A stretch of 64,000 nt of DNA from an uncultured Eubacteriales bacterium (GTDB lineage Bacteria; Bacillota; Clostridia; Peptostreptococcales; Anaerovoracaceae). The notes below the pieces were generated by a model. The model was not told the origin of the DNA, made no database searches, and saw only the letters and a list, made by a program, of their open reading frames with translations. Location of the stretch: NCBI GenBank assembly GCA_902775345.1, contig CACYLW010000013.1, forward strand, positions 81,570-145,569, read 5' to 3'. Below are positions 34,930-44,119 of the stretch, one piece after another. The translations under genes were made by a program, and so were the position numbers. The first letter of the stretch is position 1. Every line of letters begins with the position of its first letter.

Positions 34930-35730
34930 ATGACAGAAAAAAGAGTAATGAAGCTTGCCTCGAGAGGAAAGAGATTCGGGGCAGGATGCATCGATGCGTT
35001 TGTACCGGTAGTAAGCTATCTGCTCTGTTCGGCTGTTATGGCAGCGAACGGGATCAGGGATTACTATCCGGGCTATGGATACGGTTTCGGAAACGAATTC
35101 GGATATCCGTACGGATACGGCTATGACTACGGGCTCGGCAGATATCATCTCAGCGGAGCTTCCGCAGCCATTATAGCAGTAGTTTTTTTCATCCTGCTTG
35201 CATACATCATTGCTGAACTCGTTCTTTTTGCAAAGGGAAAAACGATAGGCAAGGCAATACTGGGACTTCAGGTCGTATCGAGTACGGATGGAAAGCCTTT
35301 CAGATTCTGGAAGATGTTTTTCAGGGAGTGCTTCGTAAAAAGCGCATCGGGATCAGTATTTTGTCTTGGGTACATATGGATACTTCTCGATGAGAAGAAC
35401 AGAGGCTGGCACGACAAGATACTCGATTCATATGTGGTCGACCTCAAGGAATCTGAGAGGATGAATTACAAGAGACACATCGAGCATATGCGTAATGCCT
35501 CTCAGCCATCTGCGCCTGCTCCTGAACCTGATCCGGCTCCTGTACCTGAAACTGAAATAGAGATCATGGAAACAGAGCCGACGGTTCCTGAGGTGCTGCC
35601 GGCAGATGAGCCCGTGGCTAAAGATGCAGCTGAATCAGAGGAATTCACGGCTGAAGAGACTGCTGAAGAACCAGGGACCGTCGAGATAGCAGCAGAGGAT
35701 GCAGAAGAAGCAGAAGACACTTCGAATTAA
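34930..35730 (+). CDS. RDD family membrane protein with Gly/Tyr-rich loop
   Basis: 266 residues. KRFGAGCIDAFVPVV is the first RDD helix, then an extracytoplasmic stretch of about 28 residues made almost only of Gly, Tyr and Phe (about 45-75), two more helices, the GKTIGKAILGLQVV signature, and a long acidic, Pro/Glu-rich cytosolic tail from about 195. RDD proteins are proposed transporters of unknown substrate. It leads an operon with the PyrK-like gene and nnr, with gaps of 18 and 28 bases. Confidence 0.85.
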   Translation: MTEKRVMKLASRGKRFGAGCIDAFVPVVSYLLCSAVMAANGIRDYYPGYGYGFGNEFGYPYGYGYDYGLGRYHLSGASAAIIAVVFFILLAYIIAELVLFAKGKTIGKAILGLQVVSSTDGKPFRFWKMFFRECFVKSASGSVFCLGYIWILLDEKNRGWHDKILDSYVVDLKESERMNYKRHIEHMRNASQPSAPAPEPDPAPVPETEIEIMETEPTVPEVLPADEPVAKDAAESEEFTAEETAEEPGTVEIAAEDAEEAEDTSN

Positions 35731-35748
35731 CAAAGAAAGATACATAAA

Positions 35749-36474
35749 ATGAAAAAAACAGGCAGGATCGTACACAACGACAACCTAGTTCGTGACATAC
35801 ATAAGATGACATTTGACATGGGAGAGTGTGACTTCAGACTTCCCGGACAATATGCTATGATAGAAGCAGGCGGGGTCCGCAGACCTTATCAGGTATGTGA
35901 CTTCGACAGCAACAGATTCACCGTAGTGTTTCCGGCAGACGGCAAGGAAAGCAGAATACTGGCTTCACTTGAACCCGGCGATGAGGTCATAGTCACAATG
36001 GGGCTCGGAAACGGGTTCGATCTGGACGCGATGCCGGAGGAAGTATTGCTGGTTGCTGATGAGTACGGTATCCCTGAGATGCTTGGCCTCTCACGCGCAC
36101 TTCTGGTACGCGGTATAAGATGCAAGCTCATTCTCAGCTATCCGAGCAAAAATGACATTTACATGCTCGAGTCCTTCAGACATCTTGTGAATGAGATCGA
36201 GGTCCTGACACTTGACGGAAGCAACGGCAGGGAAGGAAAGGCATCTGATGCAGTCAGACATGTTCCGTACATCTGTGCGGGAGGTTCCCGCGACATGCTG
36301 AAGTCACTTGCTGACAAGGCCGATGAAGGGCAGTTCAGCATGAGCAGTACTGTACTGGCGGAATCGGCCGACTACGATGACTGCTTTATCGACACGACAG
36401 AGGGCAGGCTCAACTGCAGCGACGCCGGTCCTGTGTTCGACAAGAATATAATCAGATGGGACCTTCTCGTCTGA
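35749..36474 (+). CDS. PyrK-like flavoprotein with degenerate Fe-S and NAD sites
   Basis: 241 residues aligning end to end with PyrK, the electron-transfer subunit of dihydroorotate dehydrogenase: RRPYQVCDFD for FAD, GLGNGFD, an ICAGGSRDMLKSL strand, and a final CSDAGPVF. PyrK holds a [2Fe-2S] cluster by C-x4-C-x2-C...C. Here the first two positions are Ala and Tyr; only the last two cysteines remain. The glycine loop GGGIGVPP of PyrK is ADEYGIPE. It probably keeps FAD but not the cluster. No pyrD is nearby, and nnr follows. Confidence 0.75.
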   Translation: MKKTGRIVHNDNLVRDIHKMTFDMGECDFRLPGQYAMIEAGGVRRPYQVCDFDSNRFTVVFPADGKESRILASLEPGDEVIVTMGLGNGFDLDAMPEEVLLVADEYGIPEMLGLSRALLVRGIRCKLILSYPSKNDIYMLESFRHLVNEIEVLTLDGSNGREGKASDAVRHVPYICAGGSRDMLKSLADKADEGQFSMSSTVLAESADYDDCFIDTTEGRLNCSDAGPVFDKNIIRWDLLV

Positions 36475-36502
36475 CAGAAACAAACGAAGAGAGGTATTGC
36501 CG

Positions 36503-38023
36503 ATGTACGCATTGACGGCAAAGGGAATGAAATACATGGATCAGTATGCTATACAGGCAGGACTTCCGGGTGTCGTTCTCATGGAGAACGCTGCCAGGGG
36601 AGTCGCTGATGAGGTGGCTGCAAGGATCCCTGATAAATCAGCGAAGATACTCGTTATTGCCGGGCATGGCAACAACGGGGGAGACGCGGTGGCTGTTGCC
36701 AGGTGGCTCGCGCAAAAGGGTTATTCAGGCGTAAGTGTGTATTTTGCCGGCAGGATCGAGAAGGCGAGCGATGAGCTGAAGCGTCAGATGAGCATACTTG
36801 CAAACTCACACAAGGATGTAAGAGTCTCGGGACTCAGAGGTGTGGAACGCAATATCCTCAATGCCAGATATGACTGCATCATCGACGGCATGTACGGTAT
36901 AGGCCTCAACAAGGTCCTCGGAGATGAAGACATAAGGCTGGTAAAGTACATCAACTCGAAAACCGGATATAAGGTAGCCGTAGACATCCCTTCGGGCCTC
37001 AACGCTACAAGCGGCCTCATAATGGGAGAGTCCATAAGAGCTGATCTTACAGTCACGTTTGGTTCATACAAGACCGGAATGTTCTTCGGCGCCGGCAGAG
37101 AGTGCTGCGGCGAAATAAAAGTCGTAGACATAGGTCTCATGAATGACGGCTACGACAATGTGAAAGACAAACTTGAAGTGCTCGACAGAGGGTTCCTTGA
37201 TGGGACCATTGGCAAGGCTCTTGTGCCACGGGCTGAGAACGGACATAAGGGCACATTCGGTACTGTAGGGCTTGTGATAAGTTCGAACGGCATGCTGGGA
37301 GCCGGCATGCTTGCCGCAAAAGCTGCGTACAGGGCGGGATGCGGTCTTGTAAAGATCTTCTGCCCGTCAAAATATACAGGGTTCTTCAATGTATCCATAC
37401 CTGAGGCTGTTGCTGTTCCGTATAAACCTGATGACGTGCTCGGAGCCTTCGAAGGATTCAGGGACGGTGTGGATGTCATACTGATAGGGCCGGGACTTAA
37501 AGAGGATTCGGTCGGAAGGCTGCTCGTCAAACAGATACTGGCAGGCAAGAAACCTGCTGTGTTCGACGCGGGAGCTCTCAATCTGATCGCCAGGAACCTC
37601 AAGTCCCTGCGCAAGAGAAAATGCCCGTGCGTAATAACACCGCATCTGGGAGAGATGGCCAGGCTGTGCGGCGAAGATATAAACATTGTTGCAAGGAGCA
37701 GGATAGGATACACGCGCAAGTTCTCCGAGAAGTTCGAGGTGAGCATGGTAGTAAAATCCGATGTATCGCTCATAGCTCTGAGAGATGCCGGCAGCGGACA
37801 GAGACTCTACATCAATACCGTGGGGAATTCAGGTCTTGCGACGGCAGGTTCCGGAGATGTCCTGGCAGGAGTAATCGCATCACTCATTGCCCAGGGCAAC
37901 ACCCTTGATACAAGTCTTATGTACGGAGTGATGGTGCATGGCAAAGCGGCAGAGAAGTTTGCGCAGGACGGTGATTCAAGACGCAAAATGATGGCCGGAG
38001 ATATTATTGACAATCTCTTCTGA
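36503..38023 (+). CDS. nnr: Bifunctional NAD(P)HX epimerase/dehydratase
   Basis: 506 residues. The N-terminal YjeF_N epimerase domain has AGHGNNGGDAVAVARWL and the DGMYGIGLNK segment; the C-terminal dehydratase domain has GHKGTFGTVGLV, ITPHLGEMARL and the ATP/ADP site GLATAGSGDVLAGVI. Together they repair hydrated NADH and NADPH. The start at 36503 has GAGAGG 8 bases upstream; a TTG at 36497 is too close. Pairing with a PyrK-like flavoprotein links the operon to pyridine nucleotides. Confidence 0.94.
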   Translation: MYALTAKGMKYMDQYAIQAGLPGVVLMENAARGVADEVAARIPDKSAKILVIAGHGNNGGDAVAVARWLAQKGYSGVSVYFAGRIEKASDELKRQMSILANSHKDVRVSGLRGVERNILNARYDCIIDGMYGIGLNKVLGDEDIRLVKYINSKTGYKVAVDIPSGLNATSGLIMGESIRADLTVTFGSYKTGMFFGAGRECCGEIKVVDIGLMNDGYDNVKDKLEVLDRGFLDGTIGKALVPRAENGHKGTFGTVGLVISSNGMLGAGMLAAKAAYRAGCGLVKIFCPSKYTGFFNVSIPEAVAVPYKPDDVLGAFEGFRDGVDVILIGPGLKEDSVGRLLVKQILAGKKPAVFDAGALNLIARNLKSLRKRKCPCVITPHLGEMARLCGEDINIVARSRIGYTRKFSEKFEVSMVVKSDVSLIALRDAGSGQRLYINTVGNSGLATAGSGDVLAGVIASLIAQGNTLDTSLMYGVMVHGKAAEKFAQDGDSRRKMMAGDIIDNLF

Positions 38024-38093
38024 GAGTAGTACAATCACTTCGTTGCGGCCTTGAGCCGTAAAATCCCATGACGAACGGAGGTGAGACAAGAAT

Positions 38094-38273
38094 ATGGCAC
38101 AGGTAATAGTAAGAGAAAACGAGAGCCTGGAGAGTGCTCTTAAGAGATTTAAGAGATCTTGCGCTCGCGACGGCGTCATGGCTGAGCTGCGTAAGAGAGA
38201 GCATTACGAGAAGCCAAGCGTAAGACGTAAAAAGAAGTCTGAGGCTGCCCGTAAGAAAGCTCGTAAGTATTAA
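38094..38273 (+). CDS. rpsU: 30S ribosomal protein S21
   Basis: 59 residues, starting [19 protein letters not shown] and ending in a Lys/Arg-rich tail ([16 protein letters not shown]), the standard S21 sequence. GGAGGTGAG lies about 10 bases upstream of the ATG. It binds the 3' end of 16S rRNA in the small subunit. A strong terminator follows, and yqeY is next, the usual Firmicute order. Confidence 0.97.
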   Translation: MAQVIVRENESLESALKRFKRSCARDGVMAELRKREHYEKPSVRRKKKSEAARKKARKY

Positions 38274-38286
38274 TAATAAAACGGAG

Positions 38287-38319
38287 ATGCGAACCGGCTT
38301 TTGAAGGTTCGCATTTTTT
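38287..38319 (+). terminator. rpsU terminator
   Basis: ATGCGAACC (38287-38295) pairs with GGTTCGCAT (38306-38314), T run to 38319. yqeY starts 29 bases later, so some readthrough is likely. Confidence 0.85.
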
Positions 38320-38347
38320 CTTAATCAGATCAAAAAGGAGATACGTA

Positions 38348-38803
38348 ATGGGTCTTAAGGAACAACTGATGCAGGATTATAAGGACGCGATGAAGAACGC
38401 GGACGCCGTGAAGAAGAACACTGTCAACATGGTAAGAGCAGCAATAAAGCAGTATGAAGTTGACCAGAGAGTTACTCTCGAGGACGATGCTGACATCGTG
38501 AAGATCATCAAGAAGCAGGTCAAGATGAGAGCTGATGCTCTTGCTGATTTCGCAAAAGCCGGCAGAGATGACATGGTAGAAGGCTATAAGAAAGAGATGG
38601 AGATCCTGAAGGCTTATCTGCCTGAAGAAATGGGTGAAGAAGAGATCAGAGCCAAGGTAAAGGAGATCGCTGAAAAGCTTGAAATCGAAGCCAACATGAA
38701 GAACATGGGCAAGCTGATGAAGAGCGCAATGGCAGAACTCAAGGACAAGGCCGACGGATCCGCCGTAAACAAAGCTGTCAAGGACTTCCTCAGCGGGAAG
38801 TAA
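38348..38803 (+). CDS. yqeY: GatB/YqeY domain protein
   Basis: 151 residues, helical: MGLKEQLMQDYKDAMKN at the start, LKAYLPEEMGEEEI in the middle and NKAVKDFLS at the end, matching the YqeY family related to the tail of the GatB amidotransferase subunit. The proposed role is in tRNA-dependent amidation but is unproven. It precedes phoH by 19 bases. Confidence 0.92.
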   Translation: MGLKEQLMQDYKDAMKNADAVKKNTVNMVRAAIKQYEVDQRVTLEDDADIVKIIKKQVKMRADALADFAKAGRDDMVEGYKKEMEILKAYLPEEMGEEEIRAKVKEIAEKLEIEANMKNMGKLMKSAMAELKDKADGSAVNKAVKDFLSGK

Positions 38804-38822
38804 GACATTCTCCGGAGAACAC

Positions 38823-39815
38823 ATGGACTACAAGATAAACATACCTGAAGGGGTAAATATACAGGGGCTGTTCGGCAATTATGATGCCAATATCCGCTCT
38901 GTCGAGAAGTTCACGGGCACAGAGATGTCGCTGCGCGATAATGTGCTCACTATAAGGGGAAGAGATCCGGAACTTGCTGCGCGCATAGTTGCGAGACTCA
39001 TAGAGGCGCTGAATATCGAGCCTGAACTTGATCCTCAGAAGCTGAGCTATCTCATCGAGATGGAAGCCGGAGGCAAGAACTTTGACGAGCAGAAAGCTTC
39101 CCGTGACATTATCTGCTATACTCACACGGGAAGACCTCTCAAGCCGAAGACTCAGGCACAGAAGGATTATGTGGACAATATCCGTGCTGTTGACATGGTA
39201 TTCGGCATCGGCCCGGCGGGAACGGGAAAAACGTATCTGGCATGCGCCATGGCGATCAACGCGTATAAGAACAAGGAAGTGGAGAGGATCATACTGACAA
39301 GACCTGCGGTCGAAGCAGGTGAGCGCCTTGGATTCCTTCCGGGCGACATGCAGGAGAAGGTCGATCCTTATCTCAGACCGCTCTATGACGCGCTCTACGA
39401 CGTGCTGGGAATAGAGGCAGCCGCAAGGCTCAGGGAGAAGGGCGTGATCGAGGTGGTACCTCTGGCTTACATGAGAGGCCGTACTCTTGACAATGCGTTC
39501 ATTATTCTTGACGAAGCGCAGAACACCACGCGCGAACAGATGAAGATGTTCCTCACAAGAATGGGGTTCAATTCAAAAGTTGTCGTTACAGGAGACATCA
39601 CTCAGATAGATCTTCCGAGCGGCACGGTATCGGGACTTAAAGAAGCACGCAAGGTTCTCAGCGGTGTTGAAGGCATAAGGTTCAACACGTTCACCGAAGT
39701 CGACGTTGTCAGGCATGAACTTGTAAAGCGCATAATAAGAGCATACGATTCATACGACAACAGGAACAGGGTGAGAGCCACCACTTCAAAAGGCAACAAA
39801 GTCAGTGACAGGTGA
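38823..39815 (+). CDS. phoH: PhoH family P-loop ATPase
   Basis: 330 residues. An N-terminal KH-like domain precedes the helicase-like core: GPAGTGKTYLA near 130-140, RPAVEAGERLGFLPGD, and the Walker B FIILDEAQNTT. PhoH proteins are linked to RNA metabolism, and in Firmicutes the gene is next to ybeY and era, both ribosome maturation factors, as here. Confidence 0.95.
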   Translation: MDYKINIPEGVNIQGLFGNYDANIRSVEKFTGTEMSLRDNVLTIRGRDPELAARIVARLIEALNIEPELDPQKLSYLIEMEAGGKNFDEQKASRDIICYTHTGRPLKPKTQAQKDYVDNIRAVDMVFGIGPAGTGKTYLACAMAINAYKNKEVERIILTRPAVEAGERLGFLPGDMQEKVDPYLRPLYDALYDVLGIEAAARLREKGVIEVVPLAYMRGRTLDNAFIILDEAQNTTREQMKMFLTRMGFNSKVVVTGDITQIDLPSGTVSGLKEARKVLSGVEGIRFNTFTEVDVVRHELVKRIIRAYDSYDNRNRVRATTSKGNKVSDR

Positions 39816-39818
39816 TTT

Positions 39819-40313
39819 ATGCACGTAATATTCAGTGATGAATTCGACAAGCTTACGCCGGAAATGTGGAATCTCATGGAGCGGGCTGCAGATGTAGCTC
39901 TCAGGACGGAGTTCAGCGAACTTGATGGCGTTGAATTTGTAAATGAGCCCGAACTCGGCGTGACCGTAGTTGATGACAGCGAGATACTGGAACTAAACCG
40001 CGAATACAGAGAAAAGGACAGCGTTACCGATGTTCTTAGCTTTCCTCAGTTTGAAGGCCATGAAGATCTTCTCGAAGATCTTCTGGACGACGAGGCGGAG
40101 ACCCTGATAGGTGATGTGGTGATCTGCTTTGAACAGGCTGAGAGACAGGCTGAAGAGTACGGAACGGGACTTACGCGCGAGATGCTTTACCTCTTTGTTC
40201 ACAGTGTGATGCACCTTTTCGGTTACGATCACATGAATAAAGAGGAGAAAGCAGTCATGCGCGCCCGCGAGGAGGAAGTGCTGTCAGCGATAGGAGTCAA
40301 GAGAAAGAAGTGA
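39819..40313 (+). CDS. ybeY: Endoribonuclease YbeY
   Basis: 164 residues with the zinc motif HSVMHLFGYDH (three histidines) near 127-137 and DVLSFPQFE upstream. It takes part in 16S rRNA 3'-end maturation and ribosome quality control. The stop overlaps the GTG start of era. Confidence 0.96.
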   Translation: MHVIFSDEFDKLTPEMWNLMERAADVALRTEFSELDGVEFVNEPELGVTVVDDSEILELNREYREKDSVTDVLSFPQFEGHEDLLEDLLDDEAETLIGDVVICFEQAERQAEEYGTGLTREMLYLFVHSVMHLFGYDHMNKEEKAVMRAREEEVLSAIGVKRKK

Positions 40314-41218
40314 GATCGGGATTTATAGGAATAGCAGGCAGGCCGAATGTAGGCAAGTCAACACTGATGAACAGGATGCTGGGCGAGAAGATAGCCATAA
40401 CATCGGCAAAGCCTCAGACAACATTAAACAGGATAACCGGGATATACACAGACCTCGGGTATGAGAACGGTGACGGTCTCCAGATGGTATTTCTGGATAC
40501 TCCCGGAATACACAAGCCTCATAACAAGCTGGGACAGGCTATAAACGAAACTGCCGTCAACACCCTGAACGGTGTTGACGTTATTTTGCTTATTGTCGAT
40601 GGCACCCTTGACTTCGGAAGAGGAGACGAGGCCATACTGAAGCTGCTTGAGAGCACCTCCGCGCCTAAACTTCTGGCTATAAACAAGACCGACCTGATAG
40701 GGCCTGATAAATATCTGGAACTGTATAACAGATATGACAGAACAGGTCTTTTTGATGATATATACGGAGTGTCTGCGCTGAAGGGCGATAATATCGAAAT
40801 GCTGCGCGACAGACTTGCAGGCTATATGAATGAAGGCCCTATGTATTATCCTGACGATATTGCCACCGAGGACCCAGTAAGGTTTATCGTAAGCGAGATA
40901 ATTCGTGAAAAACTCATGAATTACCTCGATGACGAAGTACCTCACGGCGTTTTCGTGGAGATAGAGTCATTTGCGGAGCCGGAGGACCCGCGCTCTGCAG
41001 TGGAGATCTCGGCTGTCATTTACTGTGAAAAGAAATCCCACAAGGGGATCATAATAGGAAAAGGCGGCAGTAAGCTCAAGGGGATCGGAAAGGCTGCACG
41101 CCTCGAGATCGAAGACTTGCTTGGAAGAAAAGTGTTCCTGAGCCTTTTTGTGAAAGTCAAGGAAGGCTGGCGCGATTCCGAGCGCGTAATAAGAAACTGG
41201 GGATATAAGGACGAATGA
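40310..41218 (+). CDS. era: GTPase Era
   Basis: 302 residues: G1 GRPNVGKST, G3 DTPGIHKP, NKTD for guanine, and a C-terminal KH domain with IIIGKGGSKLKGIGKAAR that binds the 3' end of 16S rRNA. The GTG start at 40310 lies in the last codons of ybeY, so translation is coupled. recO begins inside its stop. Confidence 0.97.
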   Translation: MRSGFIGIAGRPNVGKSTLMNRMLGEKIAITSAKPQTTLNRITGIYTDLGYENGDGLQMVFLDTPGIHKPHNKLGQAINETAVNTLNGVDVILLIVDGTLDFGRGDEAILKLLESTSAPKLLAINKTDLIGPDKYLELYNRYDRTGLFDDIYGVSALKGDNIEMLRDRLAGYMNEGPMYYPDDIATEDPVRFIVSEIIREKLMNYLDDEVPHGVFVEIESFAEPEDPRSAVEISAVIYCEKKSHKGIIIGKGGSKLKGIGKAARLEIEDLLGRKVFLSLFVKVKEGWRDSERVIRNWGYKDE

Positions 41219-41979
41219 TCATTAATGCCGAGGGCATAGTGCTCAGACAGAGAAAGATCGCAAATAACAGACGAATGATAGTCCTGTTCACGAAGCAGTA
41301 CGGCAAGCTGTCGGCGGGGACTTCCGTAAATGAGAAGTCCCGCAGCAAGGCAGCGCTGGCGCTTCGTCCTTTTACGTACGCGGAATATGACATTTTCAAA
41401 GGCAGGGACGCTTACAGCATAAATTCAGCACAGGTAAACAAGAGTTTTTACTCCATAGGTGAAGATATTGACCGCTTCATCAATGCGTCGGCATTCATAG
41501 AGTATCTGGACAAGGTGCTTGAAGAGGGAGTTCCGGCGCCTAAACTGTTCGATCTGAGCCTTGAGTTCCTGCAGTCCGTTTCTGAATGCAGATCAGGAAC
41601 GGATACGCTTCTCTACGCATTCATAGTCAAGACATTCAGGATGCTCGGAGTGGCTCCTGAACTGGGCTGCTGTGTCAACTGCGGCAAGGCACCTGAAAAA
41701 TTTGGCGGAGGCTTTAAAATATTCTCCGTAACGGACGGCGGGATCATATGTCCTGACTGCGCTGAGGAGGAGAAAAGGGCGGGCGATTCATTGCTTTACA
41801 GGCCGGATTTCGATATAATCACAGTGTTTAGGTACTTTGAATCCAAGCCTATAAAAACATTCGAAAAAGTAGACCTCAAACCCGAAGTTCGCAATGAGGT
41901 CAGAGAAATACTTTCTGAGTACACAGAACGTTATCTGGGTGTCGATGTGCTCAAATCAATAAGCGGATTGGAGGTATGA
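41215..41979 (+). CDS. recO: DNA repair protein RecO
   Basis: 254 residues: an N-terminal OB fold (NAEGIVLRQRKIANN) and a helical domain with a zinc ribbon, CCVNCGK near 150 and CPDC near 178. It helps RecA load on SSB-coated DNA. It overlaps era by four bases and the next gene by four. Confidence 0.95.
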   Translation: MIINAEGIVLRQRKIANNRRMIVLFTKQYGKLSAGTSVNEKSRSKAALALRPFTYAEYDIFKGRDAYSINSAQVNKSFYSIGEDIDRFINASAFIEYLDKVLEEGVPAPKLFDLSLEFLQSVSECRSGTDTLLYAFIVKTFRMLGVAPELGCCVNCGKAPEKFGGGFKIFSVTDGGIICPDCAEEEKRAGDSLLYRPDFDIITVFRYFESKPIKTFEKVDLKPEVRNEVREILSEYTERYLGVDVLKSISGLEV

Positions 41980-41981
41980 TA

Positions 41982-42611
41982 ATGGAAATCACACTTGAAA
42001 AAATCGAACTTGTAAAGGACAGGACCGGTTCAACTTACGCAGAAGCGAAGGCCGCTCTTGAAGCTGCCGAGGGAAGCGTAGTTGACGCTATCATCGCGCT
42101 CGAAGAAGAGATGAACAAGGAGCACGATAAGGTCGATGGCGGAAGCCTTAAGGACAGCCCTCTGTTTGCCAAGCTCAAGGAGATCGTTGACAAGGGCAAT
42201 GTTTCACGGATCCTCGTAAGCAAAGGCGAGAAGACCATCGTAAACTTCCCGGTAACAGCAGGTGTCATCGGCGCAGTCCTCGTGCCATGGGGAGCGATCC
42301 TCGGCATAGTAGCAGCCATGGGAACACAGTGCAGCATCGACTTCGTTGATGAAAAAGGCAACGTGATCGACATCGACGGCAGGGTCGTAGGCTTTTACGA
42401 CAAGGCAAGAGGCGCTGTTGTAAAGGGAATGGACAAGGCTCAGGACGCCATCAACAAGGAGACTCTTGATGATCTCATGAGCACCATTGACAGTTTTGCA
42501 AAAAAGGCCGGAAAGACCGTCAAGGAACTCATCAAAGATGCATCCGAAGCCTATAAGCAGAGCGACGCCGAAGATATCATAGAAGAAGAATTCAAAGACG
42601 AGGAGCTTTAA
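41982..42611 (+). CDS. DUF4342 protein with UBA-like N-terminus
   Basis: 209 residues. The first 45 (VKDRTGSTYAEAKAALEAA) resemble the UBA-like helical domain of elongation factor Ts. The centre has a glycine-rich hydrophobic stretch (FPVTAGVIGAVLVPWGAIL, about 90-108) as in DUF4342, followed by amphipathic helices and an acidic end. GGAGG lies 7 bases before the ATG at 41982; an ATG at 41976 is too close. Function unknown; position before glyS is common in Clostridia. Confidence 0.85.
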   Translation: MEITLEKIELVKDRTGSTYAEAKAALEAAEGSVVDAIIALEEEMNKEHDKVDGGSLKDSPLFAKLKEIVDKGNVSRILVSKGEKTIVNFPVTAGVIGAVLVPWGAILGIVAAMGTQCSIDFVDEKGNVIDIDGRVVGFYDKARGAVVKGMDKAQDAINKETLDDLMSTIDSFAKKAGKTVKELIKDASEAYKQSDAEDIIEEEFKDEEL

Positions 42612-42614
42612 TAT

Positions 42615-44051
42615 ATGCCAATTGATAAGAAAGATATTCCTGTAACCGACAGAGCCGTAACGATGGAGAAGATAATAGCACTCTGCAAAAACAGAGGCTA
42701 CATCTTCCCGGGATCGGAGATATACGGCGGTCTGGCAAATACATGGGACTTCGGCCCTCTGGGCGTGGAGTTCAAGAACAACATCAAGGATGCGTGGAGA
42801 CAGAAGTTCGTAAGGGAATCAAAACTCAACGTGGGACTTGATGCAGCTATCCTGATGAACCCTCAGACATGGGTAGCTTCGGGACATGTCGGCGGCTTCA
42901 GCGATCCGCTCATCGACTGCAGATCGTGCAAGACCCGCTACAGAGCGGACCAGCTCATTGAGGACTGGTATAAGGAGAACGAGCCTGATACTGAAGTCGT
43001 GGTAGACGGATGGTCGAGGGAGGAGATGGAGAACTTCATCACTGAAAAGTCCGTCAAATGCCCTAACTGCGGAAAGAGCGACTTCACCGGCATCAGACAG
43101 TTCAACCTGATGTTCAAGACATTCCAGGGCGTCACCGAGGATTCCAAGTCTGAGATCTACATGAGGCCTGAGACGGCACAGGGAATCTTTGTAAATTTCA
43201 AGAACGTTCAGAGAACGGCCCGCAAAAAGATACCTTTCGGCATCGCGCAGGTCGGAAAATCTTTCAGAAACGAGATCACACCGGGCAACTTCATCTTCAG
43301 AGTAAGAGAGTTTGAGCAGATGGAACTTGAGTTCTTCTGCAGACCGGGTACAGAACTTGACTGGTTCGATTACTGGAAGTCGTACTGCCTCAGCTTCCTT
43401 AAGAATCTGGGACTGAAACCTGAATTCACAAGATTCAGGGATCACACTCCTGAGGAGCTTTCGCACTACAGCAATGCAACCACTGATATCGAGTATCTCT
43501 TCCCGTTCGGCTGGGGCGAGATCTGGGGCGTAGCGTCTCGTACTGACTATGACCTCATGGCTCACCAGACGCACTCCGGTGAGGATATGAGCTACCTCGA
43601 TCCTGAAACAAACGAGAGATACGTGCCGTACTGCATCGAGCCTTCGGTAGGAGTTGAGAGACTTGTACTGGCGTTCCTGGTGGATGCCTATGATGAGGAG
43701 ATCCTCACAGATTCAAAGGGCAGAGAAGACGTACGTACAGTCCTCAGACTGCATCCTGCTCTTGCACCATACAAGGCTGCCGTCCTTCCGCTTTCAAAGA
43801 AGCTCGAAGACGTAGCCCGTCCGGTCTATGAAGAACTCTGCAAATACTTCATGGTGGAGTATGATGCAGCCGGATCGATAGGCAAGCGCTACAGAAGAGA
43901 AGATGAGATCGGAACACCGTTCTGCATCTGCGTAGATTTCGATACTGCTGAAGACGGTTCGGTCACTATCCGCGACCGCGACACAATGGAGCAGGTAAGA
44001 GTGCCGATCCAGGATGTCAGAGGTTACATAGAAGAGAGACTTCGCTTCTGA
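42615..44051 (+). CDS. glyQS: Glycyl-tRNA synthetase (single-chain)
   Basis: 478 residues of the dimeric, eukaryote-like class II enzyme rather than the alpha2-beta2 type: [20 protein letters not shown] at the start, motif 2 [20 protein letters not shown], and motif 3 [13 protein letters not shown], with a C-terminal anticodon-binding domain. Cysteine pairs CRSC and CPNC suggest a zinc site. It starts 3 bases after the DUF4342 gene. Confidence 0.96.
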   Translation: MPIDKKDIPVTDRAVTMEKIIALCKNRGYIFPGSEIYGGLANTWDFGPLGVEFKNNIKDAWRQKFVRESKLNVGLDAAILMNPQTWVASGHVGGFSDPLIDCRSCKTRYRADQLIEDWYKENEPDTEVVVDGWSREEMENFITEKSVKCPNCGKSDFTGIRQFNLMFKTFQGVTEDSKSEIYMRPETAQGIFVNFKNVQRTARKKIPFGIAQVGKSFRNEITPGNFIFRVREFEQMELEFFCRPGTELDWFDYWKSYCLSFLKNLGLKPEFTRFRDHTPEELSHYSNATTDIEYLFPFGWGEIWGVASRTDYDLMAHQTHSGEDMSYLDPETNERYVPYCIEPSVGVERLVLAFLVDAYDEEILTDSKGREDVRTVLRLHPALAPYKAAVLPLSKKLEDVARPVYEELCKYFMVEYDAAGSIGKRYRREDEIGTPFCICVDFDTAEDGSVTIRDRDTMEQVRVPIQDVRGYIEERLRF

Positions 44052-44119
44052 AAAACAGTTAAGCTTTCCGCTGAAGCATCGGCGGATTTAAATAAAGGGA
44101 TAAAAAGGAGAGAATGCCT

